Shown in pieces: positions 1-9,521 of a stretch of 64,000 nucleotides of DNA. This DNA comes from Spirosoma agri. GTDB taxonomy: Bacteria; Bacteroidota; Bacteroidia; Cytophagales; Spirosomataceae. The notes beneath the pieces were generated by a model that saw only the letters and a list, made by a program, of their open reading frames with translations, was not told where the DNA came from and searched no databases. Numbering within the stretch: the stretch's first letter is position 1; each line of letters starts with the position of its first letter. The stretch lies in NCBI RefSeq assembly GCF_010747415.1, contig NZ_JAAGNZ010000001.1, positions 806,001 to 870,000 on the forward strand, read 5' to 3'. Made by a program: the position numbers and the translations under genes.

Positions 1-549
1 CTCCTTCACCTTCTTCGTGACTAACTCTTTGCCCGAAAGTTTGGAATACTGATCTGGTTTTGAGTTAAGTAGATTCGCCAGGTTAGTCAGAAAGCCTACC
101 GTAATGATCGTCACGCTTCGGTCGGGTTGTTCGGATAGAATCTGGCGGTAGAGCGCGACCGCATCCGGAACTTCATTATTCGAGCGAATCTTGTGTGGAT
201 AACGGGCGACCAGCGTATCAGACCAGTGCTGGCCGTCTTTGTCAGTGACAGCCTCGCCTTTGGGTACACCAATCGGAATGGCCGGGCGACGGAAGTACGT
301 ATTTAATACGCTCAACACGGGGGCCACGTTCGGGTAGTTGGTGCTGGCGATGGTAGCCAGAATTCGGGCCTGACCGCTGTCGGCGAGGGCGTGAAGAATG
401 GTGATGGCACCGACATCGTCGTAATCAGGCCCCATATCCGTGTCGAAAATAACCGGTACTGCTGTTGTTCGTGGTACTGATTGTGCTTGGGCGTTACCGA
501 TCGTCAGCGCAAACAACAGTCCAACAAAAATAAGATGCAGGCGGGCCAT
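1..549 (-). CDS. Exported nucleoside hydrolase (IU-nucleoside hydrolase family), 3' part cut off
   Basis: Reading leftward from an ATG at 549 the frame stays open to the window edge (183 codons), so the C-terminal part is missing. The protein starts with a signal peptide (MARLHLIFVGLLFALTIGNA, then QAQ) followed by VIFDTDMGPDYDDVGAI. This is the DTDxGxDDxxA calcium/ribose-binding signature of inosine-uridine nucleoside hydrolases, with one extra residue (DYDD). A segment DRSVTIITVGFLTNLANLL matches the family's conserved 'TxvxxGPLTNLA' strand, with Phe in place of Pro. The expected reaction is hydrolysis of the N-glycosidic bond of ribonucleosides, here probably in the periplasm. It is divergent from the gene at 609 with a 59-base gap. 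Family assignment is firm; substrate is unknown. Confidence 0.85.
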   Translation of the reverse strand, partial: MARLHLIFVGLLFALTIGNAQAQSVPRTTAVPVIFDTDMGPDYDDVGAITILHALADSGQARILATIASTNYPNVAPVLSVLNTYFRRPAIPIGVPKGEAVTDKDGQHWSDTLVARYPHKIRSNNEVPDAVALYRQILSEQPDRSVTIITVGFLTNLANLLNSKPDQYSKLSGKELVTKKVKE

Positions 550-608
550 AAAGAGTCGTTTCTTTGTTAAGCCAAAGCATTCCTTTTCACGAACATACTT
601 GACAACCT

Positions 609-1781
609 ATGATTTCTCTCAAACCACTTCCAACCTCACCCGAGGCCCAACTTCGTAATTTAGGTTGGGACTGGATGATTGGTCAGGACACATTGCCCTA
701 TCTGGCTAATGAGGCCGTTCTGGTTACGCCTGCCGAAGCGGACGCCTATTACGAAGCGGCTAACGAGTTGTTCGAGATGGTTGTCGCTGCGGGGCAACAG
801 GTGATCGATCAGAATCGGTTTGCCGAATTGGGTATACCCGAAAGTCTGGTCGAACTGATTAAACTATCGTGGGACGACGACCGGAATATTCATCTCTACG
901 GGCGCTTTGACCTGGCGGGGGGCATCGATGGACGACCCATCAAACTGATCGAGTTCAACGCCGATACCGCTACCTGCCTGCCCGAAACCGCTGTGGTACA
1001 GTATGCCCACCTTCGCGCGAATGGCCTTGACGATAGTCATCAGTTCAATGCCGTTTTTGAAACGCTGACGGGTCAATTCGAAGAGTTGCTGGCAATGAAT
1101 CCTGATCTGCAACCAACATTGTTGTTGTCGGCCATGCGCGATTTTCCCGAAGACGACGCGAATGTGGCTCTGATTGGCGAAGCGGCCCGCGAAGCCGGAT
1201 TTGAGGTTGAGTTTGACTTTATCGATAACGTCGAATTTTCCGCTGAGGAGGGTATTTTTTGGCAAAACCCGAAAAATGGTGAGTTTGAAAAACTCGATTT
1301 CTGGTTCAAACTGGTGCCGTGGGAGGCCATTGCCGAAGATGAACCCGAACTCATCGGAATTCTTACCGATTTGGTTCGTAAGCGTTTAGGTTTGGTCCTG
1401 AATCCGGCTTATACGCTGTTGTTCCAGTCGAAATACATCCTGAAAATTCTGTGGGAGCTGTACCCTAATCACCCCCTGTTGCTTGAAACCGATACAAAGC
1501 CGCTGGCCGGTAAAGCATCGGTCGAGAAGGTGTTGTTCGGGCGTGAAGGGGCCAATGTTCGTATCCTGAACAGCGATGGAAGCGAACGACAGACCGTTGA
1601 TGGTGACTACGGCGACTACGCGAAAATCTATCAGGAATACGTCGAGTTCCCAACGGATTCGGCAGGGAACACCTATCAGGCGGGCGTTTTCTATGCGGGC
1701 GAATCCTGTGGGCTTGGGTTCCGGCGGGGTGGCCTGATTCTGGACAATAGTGCCGGATTTGTGGGGCACGTAGTTGAATAA
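609..1781 (+). CDS. Glutathionylspermidine synthase-like preATP-grasp protein
   Basis: A 390-residue protein with the hallmarks of the glutathionylspermidine synthase C-terminal domain family (YgiC/YjfC type): LGWDWMIGQDTLPYLA near the N-terminus, YGRFDLAGG and IKLIEFNADT around residues 97-120, FKLVPWE near 240, the long helix LFQSKYILKILWELYPNHP near 275-295 and LAGKASVEKVLFGREGANV near 300. These are ATP-grasp elements that join a carboxylate to an amine using ATP. The amidase half of E. coli Gsp is absent, as in other stand-alone family members, so the true substrates are unknown. It is a single gene with no signal peptide, hence cytoplasmic. Start ATG 609 leaves a 59-base divergent gap to the nucleoside hydrolase. 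Confidence 0.85.
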   Translation: MISLKPLPTSPEAQLRNLGWDWMIGQDTLPYLANEAVLVTPAEADAYYEAANELFEMVVAAGQQVIDQNRFAELGIPESLVELIKLSWDDDRNIHLYGRFDLAGGIDGRPIKLIEFNADTATCLPETAVVQYAHLRANGLDDSHQFNAVFETLTGQFEELLAMNPDLQPTLLLSAMRDFPEDDANVALIGEAAREAGFEVEFDFIDNVEFSAEEGIFWQNPKNGEFEKLDFWFKLVPWEAIAEDEPELIGILTDLVRKRLGLVLNPAYTLLFQSKYILKILWELYPNHPLLLETDTKPLAGKASVEKVLFGREGANVRILNSDGSERQTVDGDYGDYAKIYQEYVEFPTDSAGNTYQAGVFYAGESCGLGFRRGGLILDNSAGFVGHVVE

Positions 1782-1836
1782 GCCCGATCAACTCCGGAAG
1801 TTGTGGAAGGTGACCGATAATCCTGTAAAAAAACCT

Positions 1837-1867
1837 AAAAAAAGTGGCCTGCAACAGGGCAGGCCAC
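1837..1867 (-). terminator. Rho-independent terminator of the small exported protein gene
   Basis: On the minus strand a 9-bp GC-rich stem (arms 1859-1867 and 1844-1852, six-base loop) is followed directly by a run of seven Ts. It lies about 40 bases after the stop codon at 1909 of the leftward gene. On the plus strand the same stem is not followed by Ts, so it should act mainly leftward. Confidence 0.75.
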
Positions 1868-1908
1868 GCTTCAGCTACGGTAGGGTACTGGCAAACTAAC
1901 TAACGAAC

Positions 1909-2202
1909 TTACTTTCCTTCATGCGCTTTATGATGCCGCCGACGCTCCACAAACGTAGCCCGTTGTTCCGGCGTCATCGCCTTTAGCTGGGTCTGCATCC
2001 GCTCGTGGTGAGCCTTTCTAAATGTGCTGCGCTCTTCGGGCGACATCTGAGCCAGTTTGGCTTTCATGGCTGCCTGCTTTGCTTTCCGTTCTTCTATGGT
2101 CAGTCGGGGTTTCCCTTTAGGAGCCGCCGTCTGATCCTGAGCGTACGCACCAATCGACAGGAAAAGAGCGACCAAAGCCACGATTACTCGTCTGGTGTTC
2201 AT
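1909..2202 (-). CDS. Small exported basic helical protein, Spy/LTxxQ-like
   Basis: A 97-residue protein from ATG 2202. I chose this start over upstream ones because it gives a clean signal peptide (MNTRRVIVALVALFLSIGAYAQ). The mature part is very basic and helical, with LTIEERKAKQAAMKAKLAQM, MSPEERSTFRKAHHERM and MTPEQRATFVERRRHH. The repeated 'L/M-(T/S)-x-E-(E/Q)-R' pattern resembles the LTxxQ motif of Spy/CpxP-type periplasmic chaperones and of many small Bacteroidota exported proteins. A function in envelope stress or metal tolerance is only suggested by that resemblance. It is monocistronic, with a strong terminator downstream. Confidence 0.7.
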   Translation of the reverse strand: MNTRRVIVALVALFLSIGAYAQDQTAAPKGKPRLTIEERKAKQAAMKAKLAQMSPEERSTFRKAHHERMQTQLKAMTPEQRATFVERRRHHKAHEGK

Positions 2203-2329
2203 TCGTTTTGTTGTTTTTGCCGATTTGATTCCTATTCTCAACGAAGGTTTAATTAAGAAGCTGTACTTTGTGATTTGTATAGGGTAGTTTGCTGATAACG
2301 GGACGAACCACCACAACGAATCACGATTA

Positions 2330-2677
2330 ATGGCTAACTTAAGTCTTTACCTTCAGGCTTTTATCTACATTGCCGCCGGGTTGAATCATTTCATCAGCCC
2401 CAAAACGTACCTGGCTATTATGCCGCCTTACATCCCGGCGCATAACCTGATGGTCATTCTCAGTGGAATTGCTGAAGTGGTGCTGGGCGTTGGGCTGTTG
2501 TTCCCCGCCACCCGATCTATATCGGCCTGGGGGATAATTCTGTTGCTGATCGTTGTCTTTCCGGCCAATATACACATGGCAACGGCCAGTCGGTTTCGCA
2601 AACTACCCGCCTGGCTCCGGTGGGGGCGGCTACCCCTTCAGGGCGTCTTGATCTGGTGGGCCTACCAACATACCTGA
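2330..2677 (+). CDS. DoxX-like small inner-membrane protein
   Basis: A 115-residue protein with four hydrophobic segments (about residues 5-22, 40-60, 65-85, 98-113). FIYIAAGLNHFISPKTYLAI near the N-terminus and IAEVVLGVGLLFPATR in the middle are typical of the DoxX/DoxD-like family, where an 'AGxxHF' first helix is common. Family members are often found with oxidoreductases, but no partner is visible here and no catalytic residues can be named. The stop is only two bases from the stop of the convergent large secreted protein, so the two transcripts must overlap. Confidence 0.75.
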   Translation: MANLSLYLQAFIYIAAGLNHFISPKTYLAIMPPYIPAHNLMVILSGIAEVVLGVGLLFPATRSISAWGIILLLIVVFPANIHMATASRFRKLPAWLRWGRLPLQGVLIWWAYQHT

Positions 2678-2679
2678 CC

Positions 2680-5600
2680 TCATTGAAGTACCTGTATCCA
2701 TCCCTTGCACTGAACGCCGTTCGGCGTGGTGAGCAGGTAATAATAGATTCCATTCTCCATTGAAGCCCCCCAGTCGTTCAGGTACGGAGACGCGTCGAAC
2801 ACACGGCGGCCCCAACGGTTGTAAATCACCAGTTGAGCATCCGGCAACCCAATGTTGAACACATCATTTTTACCGTCGTTATTGGGGGTAATGACGTTGG
2901 GTATGTTATTCAGATTCTCGACCGTAATTGTCTTTGACTCGGTCAGTGAGCAGCCATTTCGGGATGCGGTGAGCGTTACGGTATACTGGCCCGATTGATT
3001 GTACTGGAAGTTTTCGGGTATAGCCGTTCGAACGGTATCTCCATTGCCCAGCTGCCAGACATACTGATCGGCGTTTCTGGTGTTGTTTACAAACGTAATT
3101 CGGGCCGCCTGATTGCAGTCTTCACCGACCTGCACCGCAAAGTCAGGCCGAAAAGACGCATCGGTGTTGACCGTCACGCTCCGGCGGGTTGAACAGCCAA
3201 ATTCGTTGGTCATATCGACGGTATACGTTGTCGTTTGTTTCGGGCTGGCCATCGGGCTGGCAATCGTCGTGCTGCTCAGCCCGTCGGCGGGTGACCAGGT
3301 GTAGGTCGTTGCCCCGCTGGCTCGCAGCAAGGCACGGGCATCAGGGCAAATAGTGGTATCGGGGCTGATCTGAAAATTGGCCGGATTGATCGTAATTACT
3401 TGCTGTGCAGAATCGATACGCTGGCAGGTGAGTGGGTTGTAGGCCCGGATCTTAACGGTATATTTCCCGGCTTTGGTGAAAACATAACTGGTTCGGGCGG
3501 TATCGGTCGAGACAACCTGCCCGTCGATGAGCCATTGGTATTGTTTGCCGCCCGTACTGGTATTCTGAAAGGTGAGCGTGAGGGGCGTACAACCCGTTAT
3601 AACCCCTTTCTCGGTGCCGCGATACGTATCGAAACCGGCTCGTAACCGATCGACATCGAACTTAAACGCCAGATTATTGCAGTTGGAACTGTTGTTGGTT
3701 TTCGACCAGGCTTGTGCTGTTGCCGGGAAATTAGTGCCCCCACAGGCGCAAACCGCGTGGTAGATAACGCCCTGCTTGTTGAACCGGGATGTGCCGCCAT
3801 CCACATGATCACCCCGGCCAATATCCTGGCTCCCCGCGAAGGTGGCATAAAGCAGTGATTTCGCCCCCCGTTCCAGCAGGGCTACCCAAAAATTGCTGCC
3901 GTTTGTCGTTTTTTTGTAAGCCTCGCTGGTTACTGGTAGGCCCGTCGTGTTGCTGTTGACGTTGAACCCAGTTCGTACGTTTACGACGCCACCCCAACCC
4001 GAGAGGTAAATATTGCCGCATTCGTTCACTAAAAATGCCGTGGGTGCAATGTCCGGCGTTGCCCGTCCCGATCCAACAACGGTCGAGAACAGAGTTTTGG
4101 ACAATGTAGCGTCCAGCGCGTGAATAAACTGGCTGCTGCCCGGATTTTGGTACGTGCCGGTCGTGACGGGGTACTTGCCACGTGTCGACCCGAATACGTA
4201 CGGATTACCGTCGGCGTCTATATCCAGTAAATAGGCAATGTCTTCGGCGGCTGTGCCCAGATACGTCAGCCGGGCCAGTTGCTGGTTGTCGAAGCGGGCA
4301 ACGAAACCATCAACGTGGGTGGCACTTTCTGGTTTTGACTTGATCGCATCCGCGCTGGCCGGCATATCGAGACTGGTTGTTACCCCACAAACGAATAAGC
4401 TGCCGGAAGCCGTTAATTTAAGGCTGTGCGCTTTATCGTATCCACTGCCACCAATACGCGAACTCCAGCGCAGTTGTGATAGGTCCGAACTGAGTCTGAA
4501 AACGACGGCATCGGCCTGATTGCTACCGCTTGTTGGTAAGGCCGCAGCTGGGAAGTCAGCCGATTCCGTTACGCTGGCTACATATACATCATCGTTTGGC
4601 CCGACAATGACTTCGCCCCGCAGATCGTCGCCATAATTCCGGAACGATATGCCGTCGCCATGTACACCGGTCGTAGTACTGGCTCCGACGCCGTCTTTGC
4701 TCGCTCCACCCACGAATGTGCTCGCTTTTAGCTGCTTGCCATCGGGGCTGAGAATAGACACGAACAGGTCGCTGCCGTTATCAAATTCAATGCTAGTCGT
4801 GGTGGCGAACGAATAGGAAGCTGGAGTACCGAGTTGCGTTTTGGTCTGGTAAGCCCCCGCCGTCACCGGGAAATCGGTCGATGAGGTTGATCCCATAACC
4901 ACCAGATCCCCCCGATTATTGACGATAAGACTATGGGGAACTTCGGCGGCCTTGCCGCCCAGAAACGTCGCGTAGAGTAGTTTGCTGCCATCCGGACTGA
5001 ATTTTAAAATGGCTACGTCGACAACACCGCTGAACTGCGTTTTAAAGGCACCGGTTGTTGCCGGAAAGTTCGGTCCAAAGACAATCCCGCCCGAATAGAG
5101 ATTTCCTTCGGTATCGTAGGTCGCCGTCATACCCCAGTTGTCGGAGTATGAGCCCGAATAGGTAGAAAAAACCAGTTCCGGATCGATGGTTAGCGTTTGG
5201 GTTTTATCGTACCCATTCGGCAGTCGAAATCGGACTTTTCGAGGAGTGTTCGTTGCCGCTTGATCGGCGTCAAGTTGCCAGTACGCAGCTACTTCGGTGG
5301 CTCGCCCGTTCTGGCTGACGTATGAGTAGGGACGGCTTTCCGTAATCGATTGAAGACTCGTTTCGACGATCAACTGGTCATTGTCCATCCGCACGCGACT
5401 GGCCCCCGAATACGTCATCTGAATGGCCGCCGGGTCAGCACCGGGGTGAACAATAAATTCGTATTTGAGGGTCTGGTAATAGGCGTAAAGCCGCAGATCG
5501 ATACCCGGATAAAGATCGTGGTAAATTACCTCGCCAAAGGCTGAGACGTTACCAGCCGGTTTTTGACCCGTAAAATAATTGCGAATGGTAGGCGATGGAT

Positions 5601-5901
5601 GACTCGTTTCGATCGAGCTGGTCAGCGTAGCGCCCTCGAACCGCACTTCAACCGCGTGGCCCGGAATGGTGTTCGTATGCTGTCCGGCTGCTGGTGTATG
5701 GTGGCTCGACAGGGCGGCCCCGTCGTAAAAAACGTAGTGCAGGGCGTTGGCCTTCAGGTATAGATAACCGCCGGGAATTTCCGCCCGGAATCGGACCTCA
5801 CTGGACCATTGCCCTTTGTTCTCCACGAAGGCGACGGGCTCGGCAAGGAGACTCGTGGTAAGCAGGCTACTGATAAGCATTAAGAGGTAAAAACGCCACA
5901 T
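2680..5901 (-). CDS. Large secreted beta-propeller/PKD protein with gliding-motility type C-terminal domain (T9SS client)
   Basis: About 1073 residues from ATG 5901, chosen because it starts a signal peptide (MWRFYLLMLISSLLTTSLLA); ATGs further upstream give no leader. The N-terminal part (FVENKGQW, then LYPGIDLRLYAYYQTLKYEF) is the domain that usually precedes SBBP-type beta-propeller repeats. Propeller-like repeats follow over about residues 260-740 (recurring 'GG.. YDKAHSL', 'YATFLGG', 'NRGDLVVMGST' blocks). Two PKD-like domains come next (YQWLIDGQVV and YVWQLGNGDT). The end is a gliding-motility-associated C-terminal domain: NVITPNNDGKNDVFNI ... YNRWGRRVF ... NGIYYYLL. That domain is a type B signal for export by the type IX secretion system, consistent with the PorT gene at 43325. 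It is likely a surface or released adhesin-like protein; no enzymatic residues are apparent. Confidence 0.85.
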   Translation of the reverse strand: MWRFYLLMLISSLLTTSLLAEPVAFVENKGQWSSEVRFRAEIPGGYLYLKANALHYVFYDGAALSSHHTPAAGQHTNTIPGHAVEVRFEGATLTSSIETSHPSPTIRNYFTGQKPAGNVSAFGEVIYHDLYPGIDLRLYAYYQTLKYEFIVHPGADPAAIQMTYSGASRVRMDNDQLIVETSLQSITESRPYSYVSQNGRATEVAAYWQLDADQAATNTPRKVRFRLPNGYDKTQTLTIDPELVFSTYSGSYSDNWGMTATYDTEGNLYSGGIVFGPNFPATTGAFKTQFSGVVDVAILKFSPDGSKLLYATFLGGKAAEVPHSLIVNNRGDLVVMGSTSSTDFPVTAGAYQTKTQLGTPASYSFATTTSIEFDNGSDLFVSILSPDGKQLKASTFVGGASKDGVGASTTTGVHGDGISFRNYGDDLRGEVIVGPNDDVYVASVTESADFPAAALPTSGSNQADAVVFRLSSDLSQLRWSSRIGGSGYDKAHSLKLTASGSLFVCGVTTSLDMPASADAIKSKPESATHVDGFVARFDNQQLARLTYLGTAAEDIAYLLDIDADGNPYVFGSTRGKYPVTTGTYQNPGSSQFIHALDATLSKTLFSTVVGSGRATPDIAPTAFLVNECGNIYLSGWGGVVNVRTGFNVNSNTTGLPVTSEAYKKTTNGSNFWVALLERGAKSLLYATFAGSQDIGRGDHVDGGTSRFNKQGVIYHAVCACGGTNFPATAQAWSKTNNSSNCNNLAFKFDVDRLRAGFDTYRGTEKGVITGCTPLTLTFQNTSTGGKQYQWLIDGQVVSTDTARTSYVFTKAGKYTVKIRAYNPLTCQRIDSAQQVITINPANFQISPDTTICPDARALLRASGATTYTWSPADGLSSTTIASPMASPKQTTTYTVDMTNEFGCSTRRSVTVNTDASFRPDFAVQVGEDCNQAARITFVNNTRNADQYVWQLGNGDTVRTAIPENFQYNQSGQYTVTLTASRNGCSLTESKTITVENLNNIPNVITPNNDGKNDVFNIGLPDAQLVIYNRWGRRVFDASPYLNDWGASMENGIYYYLLTTPNGVQCKGWIQVLQ

Positions 5902-6053
5902 AGAGTCGGGGTTGAGCTGTATGTGAATAACGGTATTTTGTTCATAAAATGATAGCGACACCGAACGGTGGCCATAAAAAGGCTTCGTGGCTAATAAAGC
6001 TATAAACACAGTAGGAAAAGAAGGGTAGTTTGTTTTCTAGCAAACAGAACCCT

Positions 6054-7595
6054 ATGATTCTTAAAACGGTCTGCACCGGCGTACTGCTGGTCAGCATACT
6101 TACTGCGTCACTACCTCTTTTGGCGCAACGCTCCCCAATGATCGGGCAGTTCGATGGACAAGCTGACGTGGGCAACGTGAAGCGTCCCGGCTCGGCTACT
6201 TACGACCCTGCCAAGCAGGAATACACGATCGAAGGCTCCGGAACGAACATCTGGTTCGATCACGATGAATTTCATTTCGTCTGGAAGCGCATGAAAGGTG
6301 ATTTTATCCTTCAGACCAATGGGCAACTGTTGGGAAAAGGAGTCGATCCGCACCGTAAACTGGGCTGGATGGTTCGTTCGACGCTCGATTCAAATTCGGC
6401 CCATATCAACGCGGTGGTCCACGGCGACGGCTTGACATCACTACAATTCCGGCGGACAAAAGCAGCTACGACGGAAGAATTAAAATCGACACTGACGGCC
6501 GCGGATGTGGTCCAGTTGGCGCGCAAGGGTAACACGTATACCATGTCCGTGGCGCGAAACGGGGAGCTATTCACGACCGAGCAGGTGACGGATTTGAATC
6601 TGGGTGATGAGGTGTATGTGGGCCTTTTCGTCTGCTCGCATAATCCGGCTGTTTCCGAGAAAGCGCTCTTTCATAACGTCCGGATCATCGTGCCCGCCCG
6701 CGATAATTTTGTGCCCTACCGCGAATACATCGGTAGCGATCTGGAGGTAATGGATGTGGCTACGGGTCATCGGAAAACGATCTACCACTCCCCCGTATCG
6801 ATTCAGGCTCCCAACTGGCTCCCCAACAACAAAGCCCTGATCTACAACAGCAACGGGAAGCTGTATCGGTTCGATCTGGCCAAGAAAAAACCAACGGTCA
6901 TTAATTCCGATTTTGCCATCAATAATAATAACGACCATGTGCTGTCGTTTGATGGGAAACAACTGGGTATCAGCCATCAGGTGAAAGAGGAGGGCAATAA
7001 ATCGATGGTGTACACGATGCCGGTTGGTGGCGGAAAGCCCAAGCGTATCACGCCCGTTGGTCATTCGTACCTGCATGGCTGGTCGCCCGATGGGAAGTCG
7101 CTGATTTATACCGGCCAGCGGAACGACGAGTTCGACATCTACAAGATTTCATCGGACGGCGGACCGGAAACAAGGCTTACAACGGCAAAGGGACTGGACG
7201 ATGGATCGGAGTATTCGCCGGATGGCAACTACATTTATTTTAACTCGACCCGGAGCGGCACCATGCAGATCTGGCGGATGAAACCCGATGGCAGCGACCA
7301 GGTGCAGCTTACCAACGATGCGTACAACAACTGGTTCCCCCACATTTCGCCGGATGGTAAATGGATGACGATTCTATCCTTCAACAAGGATGTCTCACCC
7401 GACGATCACCCGTTTTATAAGCACGTATATTTGCGGTTATTACCTGTTTCGGGTACTGGTCCAGCCAAAGTGATCGCCTATATTTACGGTGGACAGGGCA
7501 CGATCAATACACCCTCGTGGTCGCCGGATAGTAAGCAGGTGGCGTTCATCAGCAATTCCGATACGACCGATCCAGTACCAGCGGTAACGAAGTAA
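6054..7595 (+). CDS. Secreted TolB-like beta-propeller protein with N-terminal lectin-like domain
   Basis: 513 residues from ATG 6054, preferred over the upstream ATG because it directly begins a signal peptide (ILKTVCTGVLLVSILTASL, then PLLAQ). Residues about 30-225 resemble the concanavalin-like domain that precedes WD40-like repeats in Bacteroidota exported proteins (FHFVWKRMKGDFILQTNGQL, LGWMVRSTLDSNSAHINAVV). Residues about 230-513 hold TolB/PD40 propeller strands, each with the 'SPDGK' turn: WSPDGKSLIYTGQRN, YSPDGNYIYFNSTRSG, ISPDGKWMTILSF, WSPDSKQVAFISN. This fold usually mediates protein or sugar binding in the periplasm. It is divergent from the T9SS client and upstream of sugar-related genes on the same strand. 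No catalytic motif is seen. Confidence 0.8.
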   Translation: MILKTVCTGVLLVSILTASLPLLAQRSPMIGQFDGQADVGNVKRPGSATYDPAKQEYTIEGSGTNIWFDHDEFHFVWKRMKGDFILQTNGQLLGKGVDPHRKLGWMVRSTLDSNSAHINAVVHGDGLTSLQFRRTKAATTEELKSTLTAADVVQLARKGNTYTMSVARNGELFTTEQVTDLNLGDEVYVGLFVCSHNPAVSEKALFHNVRIIVPARDNFVPYREYIGSDLEVMDVATGHRKTIYHSPVSIQAPNWLPNNKALIYNSNGKLYRFDLAKKKPTVINSDFAINNNNDHVLSFDGKQLGISHQVKEEGNKSMVYTMPVGGGKPKRITPVGHSYLHGWSPDGKSLIYTGQRNDEFDIYKISSDGGPETRLTTAKGLDDGSEYSPDGNYIYFNSTRSGTMQIWRMKPDGSDQVQLTNDAYNNWFPHISPDGKWMTILSFNKDVSPDDHPFYKHVYLRLLPVSGTGPAKVIAYIYGGQGTINTPSWSPDSKQVAFISNSDTTDPVPAVTK

Positions 7596-7655
7596 AGAGT
7601 AGGCAACGCATGTCTGTCTCTTATTGATGTAGTCGTAAAATCAATTTACATTCCT

Positions 7656-8543
7656 ATGAACACGCAGAAACTATCGCGTACCGATTTTCTTAAAACCAGT
7701 GCGCTGGCGATGGCTGCCGTCCTGATCCCCAACCTTGACGTATTTGCCAGCCCTGCCAATAAAAACCTTGGCTTACAGTTATATACGCTCCGTGACCTGC
7801 TCCCGAAAGATCTCGAAGGTACCCTGAAAAAAGTGGCGGAGATTGGCTATAAAGAAGTTGAGATGTTTGGTTATTCCGACGGGAAGTTCTTCGGAAAAAC
7901 ACCCACCGAATTTGCCGCGCTGCTGAAAAGTCTGGGCCTCAAAGCCCCCAGCGGTCACTACACGACCGGCAATACCATGCCCAATATGAAAGGCACGCTG
8001 ACAAACGACTGGAAACGGGCGGTTGACGATGCGGCTACGCTTGGTCAGAAATACATGGTTTGCGCTTATTTGTTCCCGGACGAGCGCAAGATGGATGATT
8101 ACAAACGGCACATCGATCTGTTCAACAAATCGGCGGAAACGTGCAAAGCCGCTGGCATTCAGTTTGCGTACCACAACCACGATTTCGAATTTAAAGAGAT
8201 GGACGGTAAGCTTCCGTACGACATGATTCTGAGCGGAACGGACCCCAAACTGGTGAAAATGGAACTGGACCTGTACTGGGCTTCGTACGCCGGACAGGAC
8301 CCGGTTGCGCTGTTCAAGAAACATCCGGGCCGTTTCCCGCTTTGGCACGTAAAAGATATGGCCAAAACCGAAAAGCGCGAGTTCTCGGAAGTAGGAGAAG
8401 GCTCGATCAATTTTCAGCGCATTTTCGACGCGAAGAAAACGGCGGGACTAACCCATTACTTTGTGGAGCAGGACATTTGCAAACGCCCTCCGCTGGAATC
8501 CATTGCGATCAGCTACCGGAATCTGGCCAAGGTCAGTGTGTAA
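7656..8543 (+). CDS. Sugar phosphate isomerase/epimerase-like TIM-barrel protein, exported
   Basis: A 295-residue protein with a short Tat/Sec-like leader (TDFLKTSALAMAAVLIPNLD), then a xylose-isomerase-like TIM barrel (AP endonuclease 2 superfamily). Visible family strands are LGLQLYTLRDLLPKD, IGYKEVEMFGY, AGIQFAYHNHDFEF, VKMELDLYWASYAGQDP, FPLWHVKDM and THYFVEQD. The His, Asp and Glu in these strands match the metal ligands of the family (Glu in EVEMFG, His in YHNHDFE, Asp in ELDLYW, His in WHVKD, Glu in FVEQD). Such secreted barrels occur in Bacteroidota with Gfo/Idh/MocA oxidoreductases (38915) and DUF1080 proteins (24055) and are thought to act in 3-keto-sugar metabolism. The exact reaction is unknown. 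Confidence 0.85.
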   Translation: MNTQKLSRTDFLKTSALAMAAVLIPNLDVFASPANKNLGLQLYTLRDLLPKDLEGTLKKVAEIGYKEVEMFGYSDGKFFGKTPTEFAALLKSLGLKAPSGHYTTGNTMPNMKGTLTNDWKRAVDDAATLGQKYMVCAYLFPDERKMDDYKRHIDLFNKSAETCKAAGIQFAYHNHDFEFKEMDGKLPYDMILSGTDPKLVKMELDLYWASYAGQDPVALFKKHPGRFPLWHVKDMAKTEKREFSEVGEGSINFQRIFDAKKTAGLTHYFVEQDICKRPPLESIAISYRNLAKVSV

Positions 8544-8639
8544 GGAAAATTAAGTTTATGTACATCCAGCTCCTCTTCTCAAAAAAACAGAAGGGGAGCG
8601 CTAGTCTGGCTCCGTAGTGTGGGCCGGAAACCTACCTCA

Positions 8640-9407
8640 ATGAAACGAAGAAATTTTGTGGCCTCCTCCTTGCTGGCGGTCCCGGCACTGGCGACTTCTG
8701 AACCGAGTAAGCCCGATGCGCAGAAAGCCGTTTACGAATGGCGGACGTATGAACCGAAATACGGTTCCCCGCAGTCGAGCATCGAGAATTACTTGAAAGA
8801 CGCGCTGATTCCGGCGTTGAACAGGCAGGGCGCGAAAAACGTAGGCGTGTTTCGGGAGATGGGAAAGTCAGACCCGGCCAAGCTGCATGTTCTGATACCC
8901 TACCCATCCTGGGATGCGTATACGACGGCTGCCAGTAAGCTGGCCAGCGATCAGGCATTTGGGCAGGCCAGCCAGTCCTACGTGAGCCTGACACCCGAAA
9001 AAGCCCCGTTCGCCCGGTACACGACCTCGTTGATGAGTGCCTTCGACGGATTACCGCAACTGGCCGTACCAGCCAAAGAGCCTCGAATTTTTGAGTTGAG
9101 AACCTACGAAGGGTACAACGAAGATGCTGTCCGGCGGAAGGTGAAAATGTTTAACGTCGATGAGATCAAGATCTTTAACAACACGGGCTTGCACTCCGTA
9201 TTTTTTGGCGAAGTCGTAGCGGGCGAGCACATGCCCTGCCTGACCTACATGCTGACGTTCAAGGATATGGCCGAACGCGATGCGAACTGGAAGCAGTTTG
9301 GGGCTGATCCTGACTGGAAACGCGTTTCGCAGGCTCCCGAGTACGCCAATACGGTATCGAACATTATCCGGATTTTCCTCGAACCAACTGCCTATTCTCA
9401 AGTTTAA
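8640..9407 (+). CDS. NIPSNAP family protein, exported
   Basis: 255 residues from ATG 8640, which begins a leader (MKRRNFVASSLLAVPALAT); a GTG 21 bases upstream is less likely. It holds two NIPSNAP-type ferredoxin-like repeats: YEWRTYEPKYG near residue 32 and IFELRTYEGYNEDAVRRKV near 150, each beginning with the 'ELRTYE' strand that defines the family. The second repeat ends with CLTYMLTFKDMAERDANWKQF. NIPSNAP proteins are small dimeric alpha/beta proteins with no established enzymatic role in bacteria. It follows the TIM-barrel gene on the same strand after about 100 bases and could be in the same transcript. Confidence 0.85.
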   Translation: MKRRNFVASSLLAVPALATSEPSKPDAQKAVYEWRTYEPKYGSPQSSIENYLKDALIPALNRQGAKNVGVFREMGKSDPAKLHVLIPYPSWDAYTTAASKLASDQAFGQASQSYVSLTPEKAPFARYTTSLMSAFDGLPQLAVPAKEPRIFELRTYEGYNEDAVRRKVKMFNVDEIKIFNNTGLHSVFFGEVVAGEHMPCLTYMLTFKDMAERDANWKQFGADPDWKRVSQAPEYANTVSNIIRIFLEPTAYSQV

Positions 9408-9436
9408 TCGTTTTTAACCATTTGGGCATCAGCTGT

Positions 9437-9493
9437 TAGACGCTGGATACTGGACAACGGACGAACTGTCTTTGGTCTGACATCCAGCGTCTA
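9437..9493. repeat. Inverted repeat upstream of the GH36 gene
   Basis: Twelve bases, TAGACGCTGGAT at 9437-9448, return as their exact reverse complement at 9482-9493, separated by 33 bases. The structure lies between the NIPSNAP gene stop and the GH36 start at 9522. It could be a leader hairpin or an intergenic repeat; no T-run supports a terminator. Confidence 0.6.
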
Positions 9494-9521
9494 CTCGCTT
9501 TTACCCGGTAAACAAACATCC